Positions 36,501 through 43,470 of a DNA stretch of 64,000 nucleotides are shown piece after piece (within the stretch, counting starts at the first letter, position 1; every line of letters starts with the position of its first letter). Under the pieces are notes generated by a model, which saw only the letters and a list, made by a program, of their open reading frames with translations, had not been told where the DNA came from and made no database searches. Source of the DNA: Pisaster brevispinus (taxonomy: Eukaryota; Echinodermata; Asteroidea; Forcipulatida; Asteriidae); the NCBI GenBank assembly GCA_023634235.1, contig JAMKCF010000013.1, forward strand, positions 4,889,327 to 4,953,326. The letters run 5' to 3'. The position numbers and the translations under genes are program-made.

Positions 36501-38801
36501 CGATGGGAATTTATCATTTTTTGCACCTTTTTTTTGCGGAGTGGATTTTCTGGACCCACCCCGAGCTCACTGTGAAAACAATAAACACATAGAGCCTAAT
36601 TTTGGCGAGCTAAGTTTTCAAAAGAGAAGTCCAGGTGCATAAACGTGAAGGGGAAAAAGTTTCGAATAGGATTTTGTACATGATGACCTATGTCATGGTC
36701 GGGGAGACGATAGCGGACGAACCGAATAGTTCTAGGAGTAAGTACAGAGAGGGTTTACCTCGGACCGCGGTGACTCGGACCGAGTTGAGTTCGGATCGAG
36801 TTGATCGTAATCTGACCACATGACCCGACCGCACGCACAGCAGTGCAGTTGAGTGTGTCGTGCTGCAAACTGAGTGAACATGTTCCGTCCCAACTTGACT
36901 ATTGTCCCAACTATAGTTGGGACTGGTCCCAACTTGAGTGTTAAAGTTGGGACGTCCCAACTATAGTTGGGATTGCCCATATAGACTTCAACAGGACACC
37001 GTGATCGATCATGGGTCCTGATGCAATTGGCGTTAATTAACAACATTCTTTATTTCAAACCCGGGTCTCGGCTCTGTACAAAATCATGTCAAAACTGGTT
37101 TAGAATGATAGTTTATCGCTCACAATGGACCGCTAACTCAGTGTAAATAGTGTTTTTGGAGGGTTCTGACAGCGGCCTCTCAGTGCCGCCGCGGGTGACG
37201 CTTTCTCGGTCGCAGTAGGCCCATGGAGGTCTTTTCCTTCCTCCATGGTAGGCCTACGCATTTCAGTTTCCCTTCTCTCAGAAAAACAAAATTCTATTTA
37301 ATCTCAAATATTCTCAAGGGAAAGGGGTCTTAAAAACTTAATACAGTCATTTGACCAGTTCAGGATCACTTTTTGAATTCACATTGTTTTTAGTTGCAAT
37401 CTCTTTGACATTTTAAACAAAAAAGTTTATCAGTTTACCTAAACATGTTATAAAACTCACCAAGTATCCACTGACAAAAAAAGATTAGTACTTTTGAAGA
37501 GGCTTTGAGAAAAGTATTGTCACCTGTTTGACCAGTTCAGGATCAGTTGATTCTATTCTGAATCAGTAGCTTGCCCTCTATTGCAAACCAATACTCCCAT
37601 TCATAAAACTGTCTCTCAAGGACACAAACTTCACAAGTGTGTTGGCATGGACATGGACTTCCTTTCTCCAGAGAATTTCATGCAAGTGTATTCAACAGCA
37701 GCGCAAAAATCCAGCAACAAAAACACAAAACAACAGCAAAGGCAAATGAAAAGGTGAAGCACGCCTAAAAGCAACATTGACCCAAATATCTATTCTTACA
37801 GTCGCAATTTCCTCCTCCAAGTTTCATTTTCTCACAAAAAAACAATATTCCTACAAGAATTTGTTGAAGAAATGTATCTTTAAAGCAACAAATAAACTTT
37901 CGACTGCAGCAGTAAGATTTTACCTCACTGAGTGCGGCACCATTTGACGCAATGAGAGATGCTGAGTAGTGAGTGATCCCGAACTGGTCAAGGGTACGAT
38001 GCCCCCCAAAAGACGATTTCGGTAATTTCGTCTCCTCAAAAAAACAAGACGACTGCTCAGTATTTACCTGAAATATTTTTAACACATTCTAAGCATTTAA
38101 CATAAATTGTATTCGCCCTGGCGTCCAAATTTTAAAGGTGAGAAGTTTTAACAGCGTTTTTCAACCAACATTTTTTTTTTAAATAATGATCAAAATCGCA
38201 GACAAACTTCAAGAAAATGGCCATAATTTATTTGTTGATGAAGTTTGGAACCTTATTTTGGGTTTGTTGGTTTATTGCATGTTATTCTTCACATGTATCA
38301 ACAGAAATTGGTAATGTGAGAAGTAACTTAATTATAGGGTTGTTGCAAAGTTGAAGTGATCCCGAACTGGTCAATGATCCCGAACTGGTCAAATGACTGT
38401 ACTATGATACTTAGTACTACCATGGATAGCTTCATGTTACTACTAATGATTTAGTTTATTCGTGAGGTGCTTTGTGTGCACTGCGATCCCAACTATAGTT
38501 GGGACGCCCCAACTTTAACACTCAAGTTGGGACCAGTCCCAACTATAGTATAGTTGGGACGATCATCAAGTTGGGGCGGAACAAACATGCCGTGTTCGGC
38601 CGGCTGGATCTGGAGGTAACGTCAACCAGAAGATTTAAACAAAATTACCTTCTTCAGTTGGGCCTTGAGTTTTCTATAGACTTCCGCTCTTTTCTGCTTG
38701 TTCTTATACCTTGAAATATTGGCTTTAGGGATGTTGGTTGACACTGGCTCTGTCATCATTGTTGGATTTGCAATCATCATGCCGTCTACATGCGCTGCCA
38801 T
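12504..38801 (-). CDS. RPF1: RPF1, ribosome production factor 1 (Brix-domain protein); whole gene, nine coding exons
   Basis: This is a nucleolar assembly factor of the large ribosomal subunit; in the known family the Brix domain binds RNA during pre-27S/60S maturation. I joined exons 38649-38801, 29552-29608, 28484-28564, 26204-26299, 25424-25577, 24271-24353, 23181-23359, 19816-19942 and 12504-12545 (minus strand). They sum to 972 nt, 323 residues plus TAG, and every junction is in phase with GT/AG borders. Residues 1-70 are basic and lysine-rich. Residues 71-97 hold [12 protein letters not shown] and VDPQDEE, which match the vertebrate protein. The Brix domain covers roughly 115-300: PKVLIT at 117-122, FTDLIVIN at 167-174, [10 protein letters not shown] at 191-200, [16 protein letters not shown] at 256-271, [10 protein letters not shown] at 281-290. 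The tail is [10 protein letters not shown]. Human RPF1 is about 349 residues, longer mainly at the N-terminus. The start is the first ATG giving a basic N-terminus; an in-frame upstream ATG at 38870 is less likely. No lesion is seen. Confidence 0.95.
12630..12795. mobile_element. Fold-back MITE, GATTTCAC/GTCCTAAC family, copy 1
   Basis: GATTTCACGAAACGCTAGC, GAGTTAGGACGAGTAACTAG and TAGTCCTAACTTAGGATTAA form inverted blocks that end in GGTGAAATC on the right. A second copy is at 45975-46118. Confidence 0.65.
12798..12945. mobile_element. GGGCCCAATTTCATAG MITE, diverged partial copy
   Basis: GGGGCCGATTTCAACACTGC, TTTTGGCTGGTAACCTGTTT and TCTGTGCTCAGCAAG match the family; the right end is lost in a T run. 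It directly abuts the fold-back MITE at 12630-12795. Confidence 0.45.
12947..13105. repeat. Dispersed repeat shared with 24943-25102
   Basis: Both copies contain GATCGCTAC, ACATCAGAAAGATACA, ATGTTTAAAAT.TGGG and AAATGCACAG.TTAC.AGCC in the same order. The partner lies in RPF1 intron 5, this one in intron 8. Confidence 0.6.
13416..13451. repeat. 36-bp perfect palindrome
   Basis: TGTACAACCTGTACATGT is followed without spacer by its exact reverse complement. It lies in RPF1 intron 8, within the AT-rich region. Confidence 0.85.
15343..15367. repeat. (CA)n microsatellite
   Basis: About 12 CA dinucleotides in RPF1 intron 8; a C-rich tract with CCACCA repeats lies just before it (15270-15296). Confidence 0.9.
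16085..16504. mobile_element. 420-bp piggyBac-like MITE (TTAA ends)
   Basis: TTAA-AGAGGG at the left and CCCTCT-TTAA at the right end. Further in, TTTTCCAATAAATAGAGTCC and GGACTCTATATATTGGAAAA are inverted partners. The TTAA duplication and length suggest a non-autonomous piggyBac-type element. It lies in RPF1 intron 8. Confidence 0.6.
18843..19165 (+). repeat. SINE, GTGCACTACATAATTGGCAGC subfamily
   Basis: CAACTCCCGGTCAGGACAAC (degenerate B box), GAGCAAGACACTTGACTACA, GGCAGCACATGCTGTATACC, AAGGAAGCTGAGATGGTTTA, CAGTGACCAGGGGTAATAAT and a CTATTACTAC tail. Confidence 0.65.
19234..19388. mobile_element. GGGCCCAATTTCATAG MITE, copy in RPF1 intron 8
   Basis: GGGCCCAACTTCTTTACTTA at the left and GGCTTTATGAAATTGGGCC at the right, with GGCTGGTACCCTGTTTCTGC inside. 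It belongs to the subfamily with CTTTATGAAAT ends, also seen at 50481. Confidence 0.65.
19816..19942 (-). CDS. RPF1: RPF1 coding exon 8, end of Brix domain
   Basis: The exon has 127 bases: the end of Arg268 and residues 269-310. It includes [38 protein letters not shown] and VHK. The acceptor is CTCTGACAG and the donor AAG|GTAAGG. Confidence 0.96.
19978..20350 (+). repeat. Tandem repeat, AACCCTCCTACTGT family, four copies
   Basis: Units of about 85-110 bp with TTAACCCTCCTACTGTCTGA, CCATTCAATACCATCCACTG and GGAAGGTAAATTATGCCAGT, directly upstream of RPF1 exon 8 in intron 7. The first unit begins 36 bases from the exon. Confidence 0.75.
20400..23180. other. RPF1 intron 7
   Basis: No exon between exons 7 and 8 fits the phase. 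A C-rich, proline-coding frame at 21445-21714 has no sign of being real. Near 22310-22560 TTTGTAATGCGCC and a TCATTCCAGAGAGTGGGTCC motif are retroelement-like. Confidence 0.5.
23181..23359 (-). CDS. RPF1: RPF1 coding exon 7, Brix domain
   Basis: The exon has 179 bases: residues 209-267 plus two bases of Arg268. It includes [38 protein letters not shown] and RDYIFFRHH. The acceptor is CTCTACTAG and the donor ATAG|GTATGA. This is the most conserved segment of the protein. Confidence 0.96.
23457..23690. mobile_element. 234-bp PIF/Harbinger-like MITE
   Basis: The inverted ends GGGCC(T)TGTCACACAAGGCAA and TTGCCTCGTGTGACATGGGCC are flanked by TAA on both sides (23454-23456, 23691-23693), the 3-bp duplication typical of PIF/Harbinger. 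It is non-coding and lies in RPF1 intron 6. Confidence 0.7.
23693..23775 (-). repeat. SINE 3' fragment, RPF1 intron 6
   Basis: It carries GAAACCATCTCAACTCCTTT, GGAGTATGCAGC. This is the reverse complement of the GCTGAGATGGTTT segment of the SINE family; it abuts the Harbinger-like MITE. Confidence 0.45.
23846..24018. mobile_element. GGGCCCAATTTCATAG MITE, copy in RPF1 intron 6
   Basis: GGGTCCAATTTCACAGAGCT and AGCTCTATGAAATTGGACCC are complementary ends. CCAATTTCACATAAAGC just to the right starts a second truncated copy. Confidence 0.7.
24271..24353 (-). CDS. RPF1: RPF1 coding exon 6, Brix domain
   Basis: The exon has 83 bases: the end of Asn181 and residues 182-208, [19 protein letters not shown] then VKLRKEIK. 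The donor is AAG|GTAAGC. The acceptor (ATATCCAAG) is pyrimidine-poor but fixed by phase and homology. Confidence 0.94.
25167..25357. mobile_element. GGGCCCAATTTCATAG MITE, copy in RPF1 intron 5
   Basis: The left end GGGCCCAATTTCATAGAGCT and right end AGCTCTATGAAATTGG are intact, about 190 bp, with the TGTCACACGTACAG centre typical of the family. Confidence 0.75.
25424..25577 (-). CDS. RPF1: RPF1 coding exon 5, Brix domain
   Basis: The exon has 154 bases: residues 130-180 plus the first base of Asn181. The acceptor is TTTTTCACAG and the donor CCTA|GTATCC. It encodes [30 protein letters not shown]. The split codon A + AT restores Asn-Gly, as in other RPF1 proteins. Confidence 0.95.
25747..26034. 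mobile_element. 288-bp MITE with CAGGGTTCGTAC ends
   Basis: The inverted ends CAGGGTTCGTAC / GTACGAACCCTG are flanked by GCTCTA on both sides (25741-25746, 26035-26040). The interior is rich in CAAGGACTTTCAAGG words on both flanks in inverted order. The ends resemble hAT-type elements, but the readable duplication is 6, not 8, bases. It lies in RPF1 intron 4. Confidence 0.7.
26204..26299 (-). CDS. RPF1: RPF1 coding exon 4, start of Brix domain
   Basis: The exon has 96 bases (residues 98-129), including [20 protein letters not shown]. The acceptor is CTTCCTTCAG and the donor CAT|GTATGT. PKVLIT is the first Brix strand. Confidence 0.95.
26820..27027. mobile_element. Fold-back MITE, TTAAAGGGGTTGTGTCG family
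   Basis: Left GTTGTGTCGTTGTGATCAAAGCAGG pairs with right CCTGCTTTGATCATGACGACAC; ATGGCTGTACATGGAAT is also inverted near both ends. TTAA stands at each border. A half-copy lies at about 5254-5288 (TGATCATGACAACACAACCCC). Confidence 0.6.
27850..27893. repeat. Tandem duplicate of a 20-bp palindrome
   Basis: GATTGTCTGAATAGACAATC occurs twice in a row, spaced by AA. Each copy is an 8-bp-stem palindrome. Confidence 0.8.
28047..28228. mobile_element. GGGCCCAATTTCATAG MITE, diverged copy in RPF1 intron 3
   Basis: It carries GGGCCAAATTTCGC at the left, GGCTGGTAACCTGTTTCTGC inside and AAAATTGGGC at the right. Confidence 0.55.
28484..28564 (-). CDS. RPF1: RPF1 coding exon 3
   Basis: The exon has 81 bases (residues 71-97): [27 protein letters not shown]. 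The acceptor is CTTACTTAG and the donor GAG|GTACAT. VYDET.VDP.DEE is a family hallmark just before the Brix domain. Confidence 0.95.
29552..29608 (-). CDS. RPF1: RPF1 coding exon 2
   Basis: The exon has 57 bases and encodes [19 protein letters not shown] (52-70). Acceptor TTTTTTCAG and donor AAG|GTAAGA are both good; the phase is 0 at both ends. The lysine-rich helix ending LGDK matches the family. Confidence 0.93.
30200..33118. repeat. Minisatellite of 66-bp and 57-bp units (about 45 copies)
   Basis: Tandem units contain TGACATTGGTCACTCCCACC, AGAGACCACCATTACAGACT and GCTGTCTGCACAGGTCATAT. The long form is 66 bp; a short form lacks GCTGTCTGC and is 57 bp. Both lengths are multiples of three, so reading frames stay open for up to 268 codons on the plus and 212 on the minus strand without being genes. 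A variant block at about 30408 recurs at 30791 (383 bp offset), showing duplication of multi-unit segments. The distal third (from about 32220) is dominated by CTCAAATTGGGTG variants. The array lies in RPF1 intron 1. Confidence 0.95.
33143..33232 (+). CDS. Candidate exon A of a plus-strand gene inside RPF1 intron 1
   Basis: Directly after the minisatellite an ATG opens 30 codons ([20 protein letters not shown]...IEIQEENM) ending at donor ATG|GTAAGA, phase 0. It splices in frame over a 116-base intron (acceptor CTTACGTTTGCAG) to the next entry. The reading frame is open upstream of the ATG too. I do not recognise the protein; a transposon-derived origin is likely given the next two entries. 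Confidence 0.35.
33349..33630 (+). CDS. Candidate exon B with a two-copy 38-residue repeat
   Basis: 94 codons lie between acceptor TTTGCAG and donor ACT|GTAAGT, phase 0. The protein holds two copies of a unit of about 38 residues, each with [19 protein letters not shown] or near to it, followed by an acidic, Ser/Thr-rich tail. The DNA duplication is about 90% identical by eye, hence recent. Function is unknown. Confidence 0.4.
33652..33846 (+). pseudogene. Retroelement endonuclease fragment (N-terminal piece)
   Basis: The frame [13 protein letters not shown]...[16 protein letters not shown] followed by YHQPRH resembles the start of the endonuclease/exonuclease/phosphatase-type nuclease carried by non-LTR elements and some Helitrons (N-x-Q-G-L, then CLTETW, the motif with the metal-binding Glu). 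It stops at 33844, and no downstream catalytic motifs are seen. It is a truncated remnant. Whether exons A and B belong to the same element is unknown. Confidence 0.5.
34741..35685. mobile_element. 945-bp fold-back DNA element with arms of about 385 bp
   Basis: The left arm 34741-35123 and right arm 35299-35685 are near-identical inverted copies, both starting CCCACCTTGTTGGGCTGTTA at the outer end, around a loop of about 175 bp. The element is flanked by TTAG on both sides (34737-34740 and 35686-35689), which looks like a 4-bp target-site duplication. There is no transposase. The two 140-157-residue frames in it are mirror images of each other and are not genes. Confidence 0.85.
35838..35972 (+). 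repeat. Degenerate tandem repeat, GGGACCGAGATGACTT-type unit
   Basis: Seven or so copies of a 14-17 base unit end just left of the 747-bp palindrome. Related GGACCGAGTTGA units resume on its right side (36765-36805), so the palindrome appears to have inserted into, or to carry, this array. Confidence 0.6.
35994..36740. mobile_element. 747-bp palindromic element
   Basis: The ends are TACTCCTAGAACTATTCGG and its reverse complement. Both arms carry the same ordered blocks: CGCTATCGTC, GGGGAAAAAGTTT, GTCCAGGTGCATAAACG, GGTGGGTCCAGAAAATCCAC, CCCATCGTTATTCGGAAT and the sequence around AAATGGCAGCCGTCGC. No protein is encoded. A decayed relative lies at 56937-57672. Confidence 0.8.
36879..38589. mobile_element. 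Composite element bounded by about 100-bp inverted repeats
   Basis: The left block 36879-36980 and right block 38481-38589 are reverse complements (CCCAACTATAGTTGGGAC and AACTTGAGTGTTAAAGTTGG appear in both). Each block is itself palindromic. The 1.5-kb interior contains another TIR element (37344-38399) and no intact gene. The inner element seems nested in an older one. Confidence 0.65.
37344..38399. mobile_element. Tc1/mariner-like non-autonomous element, 1056 bp
   Basis: Terminal inverted repeats CAGTCATTTGACCAGTTC ... GAACTGGTCAAATGACTG are flanked by TA on both sides (37342-37343, 38400-38401), the target preference of Tc1/mariner. The motif GACCAGTTC.GGATCA recurs at 37527 and, inverted, at 37975 and 38358, so subterminal copies exist. 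No transposase frame is seen. Confidence 0.65.
38649..38801 (-). CDS. RPF1: RPF1 coding exon 1
   Basis: This exon gives residues 1-51, beginning [13 protein letters not shown] and ending KLKAQLKK. The donor is AAG|GTAATT and the phase is 0. The basic stretch [16 protein letters not shown] aligns with the KNKQRR region of the vertebrate protein. The reading frame stays open upstream to an ATG at 38870, so a longer N-terminus cannot be excluded. Confidence 0.9.
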
Positions 38802-39917
38802 CTTGGATGAGAATTGACGAAGTGGAGCACGCCCTCTATTGTTTGTTCTAGTTCGCGCATGGTTTTTCACTCCAACCCCCCCCCCCCCTTACCTTCAAAG
38901 GCAAAGACTGGGTGGGTTGGGGTGACATACCAGCACGGTTGGGGTGACCATCATTGATCCGTTTTCCTCCTGTTTATGAAAGACTCGACCTTTATCGGTT
39001 TCTCGTCATATTTCCCTCATCCATGCTTCTAAAACTAGGACCTGGATCGTATCATTCATCATGCTGCCAGAATGATAATATTTGGTTTAAACAACTTCTT
39101 GTTATTTTTGCGATGGAACAATATTTCCTAATCCCCTTTGAGGCCGTCATGATTTATCACTACTGTCACGGCAGCTCTTTACCCGCTTTTCTATCCGATA
39201 ATTGTGTAATATTGTGTAATTGGATAGTTTAAAAATTCAACAATCTGTTGTTTATATTTTGCATGTAGGCCAAACTTGTTTTCTTTCTTTTTTTTAATCC
39301 ACGTAGATCTAACCATGCCCACCGTCTTCGGATTCAGAGGTCTTCAGCATCATCAAAACGTCAATCCTCTCTTCTTTATGGTGTTAAAAATTGACCTTTC
39401 TTTTTGGGGGCGGGAAACTGTTTTGCGGCGACTCGTTTGTTCGTTTGTTTCTTTCTTTGTTGGGGTGACTTTTTTATGCGGTGACTTTTTTTGTTTTACC
39501 TTGAGAAATGCTAGTCTGGTTCCGCGCCAACATTGTCGTTGTGATTTATTTATTTATCATTTAGCCAGGGTAGCCCCAGCAGTTTCAATGAACTGTTCTC
39601 CCTGGGGGGGGGGCTGCATACATACAATTCAAGATACCGTGACAGAAACAAAACACAAAAGCAGCTTTTAAAAATACCTAAATAAATACATAGAGTTCTA
39701 CGAAATACAAAATGGGCCCCAAGAAAAAATCAGTGACTTAGGCTATTTTTTGACTAATTCACGAGGAAGGTACATCTGGCAGGAACTCCAGCCGGTTCTA
39801 AAAGCCGGTAGCTGGTGTTATTCGCCCGCCTCGAAGTGTGACGTCAGATGTTCAGCATCAGGCCTTGCGTGATTGACAAGCAGCAGAACAAAGACTGACA
39901 TATTTATATATTTATCT

Positions 39918-40035
39918 AGAGGTGGTTGGTTCAAGTCCCGCTCCAGTAATGTTTTCTTTGTTCAAACTCAAATTATTTATAGATTTACCCGGTCAGTTTC
40001 CCTTGTGGTTTATTACTTGATAATATACATATATT
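39918..40035 (+). repeat. 3' two-thirds of the tRNA-Asn-like SINE
   Basis: GGTTCAAGTCCCGCTCCAGT, TTGTTCAAACTCAAATTATT, GATTTACCCGGTCAGTTTCC, TTATTACTTGATAAT. The body occurs in reverse orientation at about 43230-43300. Confidence 0.5.
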
Positions 40036-40265
40036 TCTTAACAATGTCAAAACCATAGTTATCACCAACAAAGCTTCACGCTGTCTGTGCCATATCCAAA
40101 CAGCCATTTGCGACTTTCCATCAAAACCGGCCCCCGGGAATCATGTACATGGTTTTATATTCTCACTACTGAGTCTATAAGTAATAGGCCTAAATATACA
40201 TGTACAGCTCAACACAACCATGTAAAAAGAGAATGCAAGACAAACAAGCCACGAAACAGCGATAC

Positions 40266-40378
40266 CTGCAATGGAAGACAGTTTTTACTTAACACTGTGA
40301 CTAAGTCTGGTATCTCGGGGTGGTAGTATCCGATGGGTGTTTCCAACCCGCACTCTTCACAGCGACTATCTTCACTAT
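40266..40378 (-). CDS. Candidate second exon with a Cys-x2-Cys segment
   Basis: 37 codons in the phase left by the preceding candidate: SEDSRCEECGLETPIGYYHP, EIPDLVTVLSKNCLPLQ, ending at donor CAG|GTATCG. It looks protein-like, but the acceptor (CACAAG) lacks a pyrimidine tract and no third exon was found before RPF1 exon 1. I do not recognise the sequence. Confidence 0.3.
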
Positions 40379-40556
40379 CTTGTGACTATCTTGTACAGTC
40401 CGGGGCCGCTGGCTTCTCACCGTAGGCCTACTTGTTGATAATAATTGGCTGCTGTCCTGCTGAGCTAAGATTCTACCTCATCCGACTCACGGTAGAATCC
40501 TATAATCAAACATCACATCATTCGATACATTAGAAAATTATAGAAGGGGAACTCAC

Positions 40557-40587
40557 GTTTAGTTGTGAATCGTTCGCTGGACGCCAT
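40557..40587 (-). CDS. Candidate first coding exon (MASSERFTTK) on the minus strand
   Basis: GAAATGG starts MASSERFTTK, then donor C|GTGAGT (phase 1). It would splice in phase to the next entry. The region is less AT-rich than its surroundings. Real but unidentified, or chance. Confidence 0.3.
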
Positions 40588-40880
40588 TTCAGCCAGTAAC
40601 TCTTTCGATGTATCAATAGATTAGTGCAGACAATGACCATTATCGTTGAAAATAAAAGCGCCCGTGCGTAGTTCACGTAAACAATAGATAGAGCTCCAGG
40701 TTCACATCTTCCTTCGGCGCTCCATAATCTTTGATCGAGACCAATTCAAGTGCCACATTGTGCATGCCGGGTGCACCCCGCTATATAAACTCCCATAGCT
40801 TACAGTCCAAAAATACATTTAAAAAAATACTTAGAAGTCTCCCAGCTTTCTACAGTAAAACCGAAATTATTGATTGACAC

Positions 40881-40974
40881 TTGAACTGTTATCCTCTCTC
40901 TGCTCAATATGATATGGGGAGTCCCAAGGCCCGTCGAGTTATTCTCACTCCCAATAAATACACCCCGAACTTGT
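40881..40974 (+). CDS. Candidate first exon of a plus-strand gene
   Basis: An ATG 92 bases after TATATAAA (40782-40789) opens MNCYPLSAQYDMGSPKARRV and ILTPNKYTPNL, and meets a donor T|GTAAGT. The frame stays open 56 codons further without splicing. Together with the candidate at 40587 it would make a divergent promoter of about 290 bp. Unrecognised. Confidence 0.25.
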
Positions 40975-41825
40975 GTAAGTTTTCAAACGTCCGAGCATCA
41001 ATCGCTCGGCAAATAGTGAACCATTTATTTTCAGGGCCTAAGTCATCCAAAATAACTCAAGTTGGAAGTCAACAACCCCCAGGTCCAATTGGGCAAATCA
41101 TTGTCAATGTATCCCTTTTATTGGACTCTCAAATCTGTCTAGAATAAAATAATTTGGTGGCCTACAAAATGTTAATGAGGCCAACGCTCTTTTTTCTCCC
41201 TATAGAGTGAGATGCACCCTTGGGTCACTTGAAAGACAATAATAAAACAATGGGGATGATATGAGGACCAACATGTTTAGTGACGAGTCGCAGACTTTCC
41301 TTAAAACAACTGGGGCAGAGACGCCGAAATTTTACCGCAACAACAAAAATAATGAACTTTAGTCAGTTTTCAAATAATACTAATAAAGAAAACCTTAAGG
41401 CAGAATTAAGCGAAAATAGCTATCGAGGTTACACAAAAAACTTGAAATATTGGGGAAAAAACAGCACTAATATCAATTTAGCACAATTCAGCACAATCAT
41501 AACAGATACAACAAGTAAACCTAAACACAAAGAACGCAAAAAGGTAAAAGATTAAGAATGTAAGCTACAAACAACTTCAAGAAAATAAATCTTAAGAAAA
41601 TAATGCATAAAGTTAGACCATTTTATTTGTCCAGTGCACAGATTTGCCTCGGAACACTGAAGAGAAAATCTTCTCTCCAAGACCTCCCCCCCCCCCCCCT
41701 CAAATCTGAACAACAAAGGAACTGGCTAAACTAGCTATATAAGGTGGCAGGGGGTTAAGTAAATAAAACCAAGCCATAATATTATGAAGAAGCTGCACAA
41801 CACTAAGGAGCTCATTACAATCTAA
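40975..41825. other. Intergenic, no gene recognised
   Basis: Frame 41280-41555 (rich in Asn, Lys, Thr) is uninformative. A run of C at 41686 and simple A-rich sequence are all that can be said. Confidence 0.4.
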
Positions 41826-42060
41826 GAACTTCCGGGTCAGAATTGACTCACATCCGGGTCCCGTGGGACCTGACCCAATTTCTGGGTCAATATGACCCGG
41901 GATAATGATTGTGTGTGTGTCAAAGTGACCCAGAAATGGGTCAAACCGACGCAGACTCAGAGTGAAAATGCAAATTTTGTAACCACTTTCCGTGTCAGCC
42001 TGGCCCAGAAATGGGTCAACCCGTGTTCCCTCCCTGAATCTGGGTCAATTCTGACTCAGT
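41826..42060. repeat. Palindromic repeat of GACCCAGAAATGGGTCA words
   Basis: GGGTCAGAATTGACTCA near the left and TGGGTCAATTCTGACTCA near the right are inverted. Between them GACCCAGAAATGGGTCA and CCCAATTTCTGGGTCA recur, giving many alternative small hairpins. Confidence 0.5.
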
Positions 42061-42420
42061 TTGTAAGTGTATGTATATAGAAATCTCTGATCAAACATCT
42101 TGAGAACATAAAGAGTTGAACTGGAAAAGGCATCGTCAATTCAGCCCTAGGGCCTAACCATTTTTTTTTTTTTAAACAACGGTTTACGTAAGTGATCTCG
42201 CGGGATAACGGCATCCCGATGAACGTAGGATAATTCGTTATATACACCATGAAAATGTCGAGAACCCACAAAAAAAAATAATCTCGGGAAGACAACATCC
42301 TACTGGATGCCGCCGTCCTGAGTTATATTGTCTCAAGATGTCGTCATCTTCATTATGTTTCAACATGAAGAGTGATCTCAGAATCTCAACAAGTTGGATG
42401 GCACTTTCAGAGCTCCATAG

Positions 42421-42510
42421 AAAGTGTAAGTGTACATACATATGTGTGATATCCATACATATCAGAAAGTGTAAGTGTACATACATATGTGTGATATCCA
42501 TACATATCAG
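42421..42510 (+). repeat. Exact 45-bp tandem duplication
   Basis: Two identical 45-base units (AAAGTGTAAGTGTACATACA ... CATACATATCAG) with no mismatch, hence very recent. Confidence 0.9.
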
Positions 42511-42959
42511 TCAAGGTCTTGGATAAAGCAAAGACCCCCCCCCCCCCCCCCCCACTCACCACCACCAGATTGGTCTGCAGGAAACGATTTACATACAATA
42601 GAGTTGAAGAACTAAAAGTCAATGACCATAGATCATTCGGTAAAAATAAACTCTATTTACAGTTCTGTGTGTGTTTGACTCTTGGGTATAAATTATTATT
42701 CCCCGGCGGAACGCGGGGGTTTTCTCTCTTTTTTTCAGACAGAAGCTGGATTTCTGCCAGATAAAAGATATCCCCAAATATAATTCATTTTTATTACATC
42801 AGCGGCCTCGACGAACAGCTGGGCTTTCAATTTTTGAAACTGGTGTTTGTTTCCTTTTTGAAAAGGAGGAAAAAAATTAAATCATTCTTCTCAAGTTCAA
42901 ATCCATTGTCCTCTTTCAGTAGCACGTGAGGTTGACTGTTTACGAGAGGTTGCTGTTGA

Positions 42960-43140
42960 CGGCAGGATACCGTCAACATAATGGCTAGATGGTTCATCAG
43001 TTTCGCAGAGCATCAGCACGTTAGGAGATCGGGTTTAAATCCCGCACCAGTTACTAGTTTTTCTTTTTTTCAACCCAAAATTGAATCAAAACTTCTCAAG
43101 TCAGTTTTCTCCTGTTGTTTCACTCGAAAAACAAGAACAT
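42960..43140 (+). repeat. Diverged copy of the tRNA-Asn-like SINE
   Basis: ATGGCTAGATGGTTCATCAG, GGGTTTAAATCCCGCACCAG (B box), then TTTCAACCCAAAATTGAATC and TCAAGTCAGTTTTCTCC as body. Confidence 0.5.
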
Positions 43141-43338
43141 CAGGCTTGTTTTTTTTGTTTGTTGTTGGGGGGGGTATAAAGGGGAAGTTCCCTCAAGGCG
43201 TCGCTGATGTTTTCGTATTAAAATGATTTCATATCAAGTAATAAACCACAAAGGAAACTGACTGGGTAAATTTTAAATAATTTGGGTTTTGGCACCCCCG
43301 AACAAAGATATTGACTAATAGGGAGACTGCCAACATAG

Positions 43339-43470
43339 GGCTGGATAGCTCAGTTGGTAGAGCGCCGGTACGTTAATCCGGAGGTCGTTGATTCAAATCC
43401 CGCTCCAGTCAATTTTTCTTCGTTCAAACCCAAGTTATTTCATTTTTTGGGGTTGGATGAAACACCCCTT
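43339..43470 (+). repeat. tRNA-Asn-like SINE head (anticodon GTT)
   Basis: GGCTGGA pairs with TCCAGTC as a 7-bp acceptor stem; TAGCTCAGTTGGTAGAGC is an intact A-box/D arm; CCGG...CCGG brackets an anticodon-like GTT. The T arm does not pair, position 33 is C, and the sequence continues into the body CGTTCAAACCCAAGTTATTT, as in two other copies (39918 and 42960). So it is a SINE, not a working tRNA. Confidence 0.6.

Noticed and set aside
36141..36592. Frames of 98, 111 and 78 codons
   Set aside because: Mirror-image readings of the 747-bp palindrome.
43339..43410. Functional tRNA-Asn
   Set aside because: The T arm does not pair, position 33 is not T, and the sequence runs on into a repeated SINE body.
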